Source of the DNA: DASPXK01 sp035637315
GTDB taxonomy: Bacteria; Chloroflexota; UBA6077; JACCZL01
Direction of reading: 5' to 3'
DNA: 6,442 bases
NCBI GenBank assembly: GCA_035637315.1
Contig: DASPXK010000205.1
Location: forward strand, 1-6,442
Shown: positions 4,927 through 6,442 of the stretch, piece by piece
Layout of the letters: the number at the start of each line of letters is the position of its first letter
Numbering within the stretch: position 1 is the stretch's first letter
Notes under the pieces: model-generated
Databases searched by the model: none
What the model was told of the DNA's origin: nothing
What the model saw: the letters and a program-made list of their open reading frames with translations, nothing else
Made by a program: the position numbers and the translations under genes

Positions 4927-6442
4927 CTACACCCCCCGTTGACGGAGCAGCTCGGCGTAGGCGGCGGCCGCCGGGGTCGGGTGGCGGGTCAGGGACGGAT
5001 CGCCTTCCAGGTCGATGTGGTAAAGGCCGAAATCGCCGGACGGACCGGCCGGCAGGCCCCATTCGCGATTGGTCGTCAGACTCCAGACCAGGTAGCCGCT
5101 GACGTTCACCCCGTCCTCGCGGGCTCGCTGGACCTGGCGCACGTGATTGCTGATGTAACGGCCTCGCTTGCGGTCGCCAGCCCGCCCGGCGACACCGTTC
5201 TCGACGACAAAGACCGGCAGCCGCGGGAACATGCTCTGGAAGTAGTGGAGCGCCCCGTAGAGGCCGTGGGCCCAGATCGGAGCATGGTCGTAGCGCCGCT
5301 CGAACACGTCGAGCAGGCGACCGATTCGGTGGACGAAGGGCGTCCCGTAGTAGTAGTCAAATGCGACGTAGTCGAGTTGGCCGCGACACTCAGGCGGGCA
5401 GAGGAAAGTTGGCAGATCGCCCCGCAGCCCGAGCTGCCACCAGTTGGATGCCAAAAACGAGAACAGGAAGCTGAGAGTCTCGACCTCCTCGACCAGATAT
5501 CCCAGTTGCCTCGGAGCCAGGGCCAGTCCAGCGTTACTGGTCAGCGCCGGCCGAAGCAGCTCTCGGCGATCTGAGGGCGGGCGGACCACGATCCGACCCT
5601 GCCGGAGGACCCAGTCTTCTTCCGACCAGGCCCGCGTGGAGCGGGCCAACCAATCGACCAGCCGCACGAGCGGGAACGGCAGCCGCCACATCCGGTTGGG
5701 GAGGCCGAGGTAGTAGCTGTTAGCTGAGACCAGTCTCTGTTCCCCACCAGGTCCGGCCCGCACCGCCAACCTCGCCGCTCGGTGCGCGCGAAACAGGTTA
5801 CGGACGACTTCGGCCGTCGCGCGCATGCTCTCGGCCTCGTCGGCCCCGTCTTCGAGCCCTGGCGGCCAGAGGTATTCTGGCGTCCACCATGGCTTCATAT
5901 AGCCGAGGATGAGCGTGTCAGGCTCGTTGATGGTCAGCCAGTACCGAGCCAGGTCGCCCAGCGCGTCGCGCACGCGGGCCGCGTATTCGCCGAACCAGGC
6001 GGGGAAGTCCGGCGCGCGCAAGCCGCCCCGCTCCTCGACGTGCTGGGGCCAGACGAGGTGCATCAAGGTGACCACCGGCTCCATGCCGGCGCTCCGCACG
6101 ATGCTGGCCAGCTCACGGTAGTGAGCGAGGGCGTCGTTGGAGAATTGGCCGGGCCGAGGCTCGACGCGCGCCCAGGCGATCGAGAAGCGAAAGGCGCTGC
6201 AGCCCAGCGCCTGGGCGAGCTGAATGTCCTCGGGGAAACGCTGCCAGAAGTCGGTCGCCCTCCCGCGCGGCGTCCAGCTCTCACCGCGAACGCGGTGCTG
6301 CGAATGGACCGCTTCCCACGTGTCCCAGACATCGGGGCAGCGCGGGTCAAACGCCTCACACTGGTGATCAGCTGTGCCGACCCCGAACACAAAGCTGGCC
6401 GGCAGCGGGTCCGGCCGGCGGTGGATCAGGCTGCGAGAAAAC
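4927..6442 (-). CDS. Glycoside hydrolase family 1 protein (beta-glucosidase-like), 5' end outside window
   Basis: A retaining glycosidase of the (beta/alpha)8-barrel GH1 family, which normally removes beta-linked glucose, galactose or related sugars from glycosides. Numbering from the GTG at 6390: the glycone-site HQ (9-10), FRFSIAWARVEP (67-78), H111 in a divergent MHLVWPQ, acid/base E156 in TINEPD, nucleophile E397 in VVENG, and the C-terminal SGYLVWSL (431-438) with E443-W444 and FGLYHID (454-460). Both catalytic glutamates are present. That GTG is not the start: the frame stays open to the edge and encodes LPASF directly ahead of VFGVGTADHQ, matching the usual LP-x-x-F-x-F-G-V opening, so the start lies beyond 6442. 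Deviations: FDYYYG (344-349) where most members have NYY, and a poorly matching middle region (about 210-335). No signal peptide can be judged. It is on the same strand as the glycosyltransferases, 121 bp upstream of the first, so it may be a separate transcript. Substrate unknown. Confidence 0.9.
   Translation of the reverse strand, partial: FSRSLIHRRPDPLPASFVFGVGTADHQCEAFDPRCPDVWDTWEAVHSQHRVRGESWTPRGRATDFWQRFPEDIQLAQALGCSAFRFSIAWARVEPRPGQFSNDALAHYRELASIVRSAGMEPVVTLMHLVWPQHVEERGGLRAPDFPAWFGEYAARVRDALGDLARYWLTINEPDTLILGYMKPWWTPEYLWPPGLEDGADEAESMRATAEVVRNLFRAHRAARLAVRAGPGGEQRLVSANSYYLGLPNRMWRLPFPLVRLVDWLARSTRAWSEEDWVLRQGRIVVRPPSDRRELLRPALTSNAGLALAPRQLGYLVEEVETLSFLFSFLASNWWQLGLRGDLPTFLCPPECRGQLDYVAFDYYYGTPFVHRIGRLLDVFERRYDHAPIWAHGLYGALHYFQSMFPRLPVFVVENGVAGRAGDRKRGRYISNHVRQVQRAREDGVNVSGYLVWSLTTNREWGLPAGPSGDFGLYHIDLEGDPSLTRHPTPAAAAYAELLRQRGV

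Noticed and set aside
4299..5102. A 267-codon plus-strand frame crossing the gap between the glycosyltransferase and hydrolase genes
   Set aside because: It spans the antisense of two real genes plus the repeat and promoter interval, shows no domain, and its composition changes along its length.
6388..6390. GTG as start of the hydrolase
   Set aside because: The frame continues upstream to the window edge and encodes LPASF, which belongs to the conserved GH1 opening, so the gene begins outside the window.

Overview
The window is GC-rich, densely coding bacterial DNA. The coding style, a cNMP-FHA-ABC transporter, a RepA-like primase/helicase tail and an interspersed repeat with CCCTCTCCC/GGGAGAGGG arms fit a Terrabacteria-type bacterium such as Chloroflexota or a relative. 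This placement is an inference with low confidence; there is no rRNA or marker gene to test it.

Layout, left to right. Bases 2-352 (+) hold the last 116 codons of a protein that resembles the C-terminus of AAA/RepA-like replication ATPases found on phages and integrated elements. Its stop is followed within 10 bases by three perfect tandem copies of a 9-bp unit (361-387) and a GC-rich hairpin (397-411). This short non-coding strip separates it from a block of four genes on the minus strand, which converge on it. In transcription order (right to left) these are a glycoside hydrolase family 1 protein (4927 to beyond the right edge, 5' end missing), a family 2 glycosyltransferase (3774-4805), a second, paralogous family 2 glycosyltransferase (2887-3783), and an 804-residue one-piece transporter (452-2866) carrying a cyclic-nucleotide-binding domain, an FHA domain, an ABC ATPase and an ABC-2 type membrane domain.

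The last three genes look like one operon. The two glycosyltransferase genes overlap by 10 bp in different frames, and the transporter starts 20 bp after the second glycosyltransferase stops. A TATAAT box lies ahead of the first glycosyltransferase, in a 121-bp gap after the hydrolase gene. That gap and the adjoining 5' end of the glycosyltransferase gene carry two inversely oriented copies of the interspersed repeat. One copy lies inside the reading frame and is apparently translated as a Pro/Lys/Gly-rich leader.

A reasonable reading is a small locus for building, exporting or remodelling a cell-surface glycan or glycolipid. The glycosyltransferases would add sugars in the cytoplasm, and the ABCG-like transporter would move a lipid or glycolipid under control of a cyclic nucleotide and Thr phosphorylation. 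The hydrolase may trim or recycle glycosides. The pathway link is inferred from gene order and families, not shown by the sequence. The best leads are the sensor-transporter fusion, the repeat captured in the glycosyltransferase start, and the 9-bp tandem array beside the replication-protein tail.
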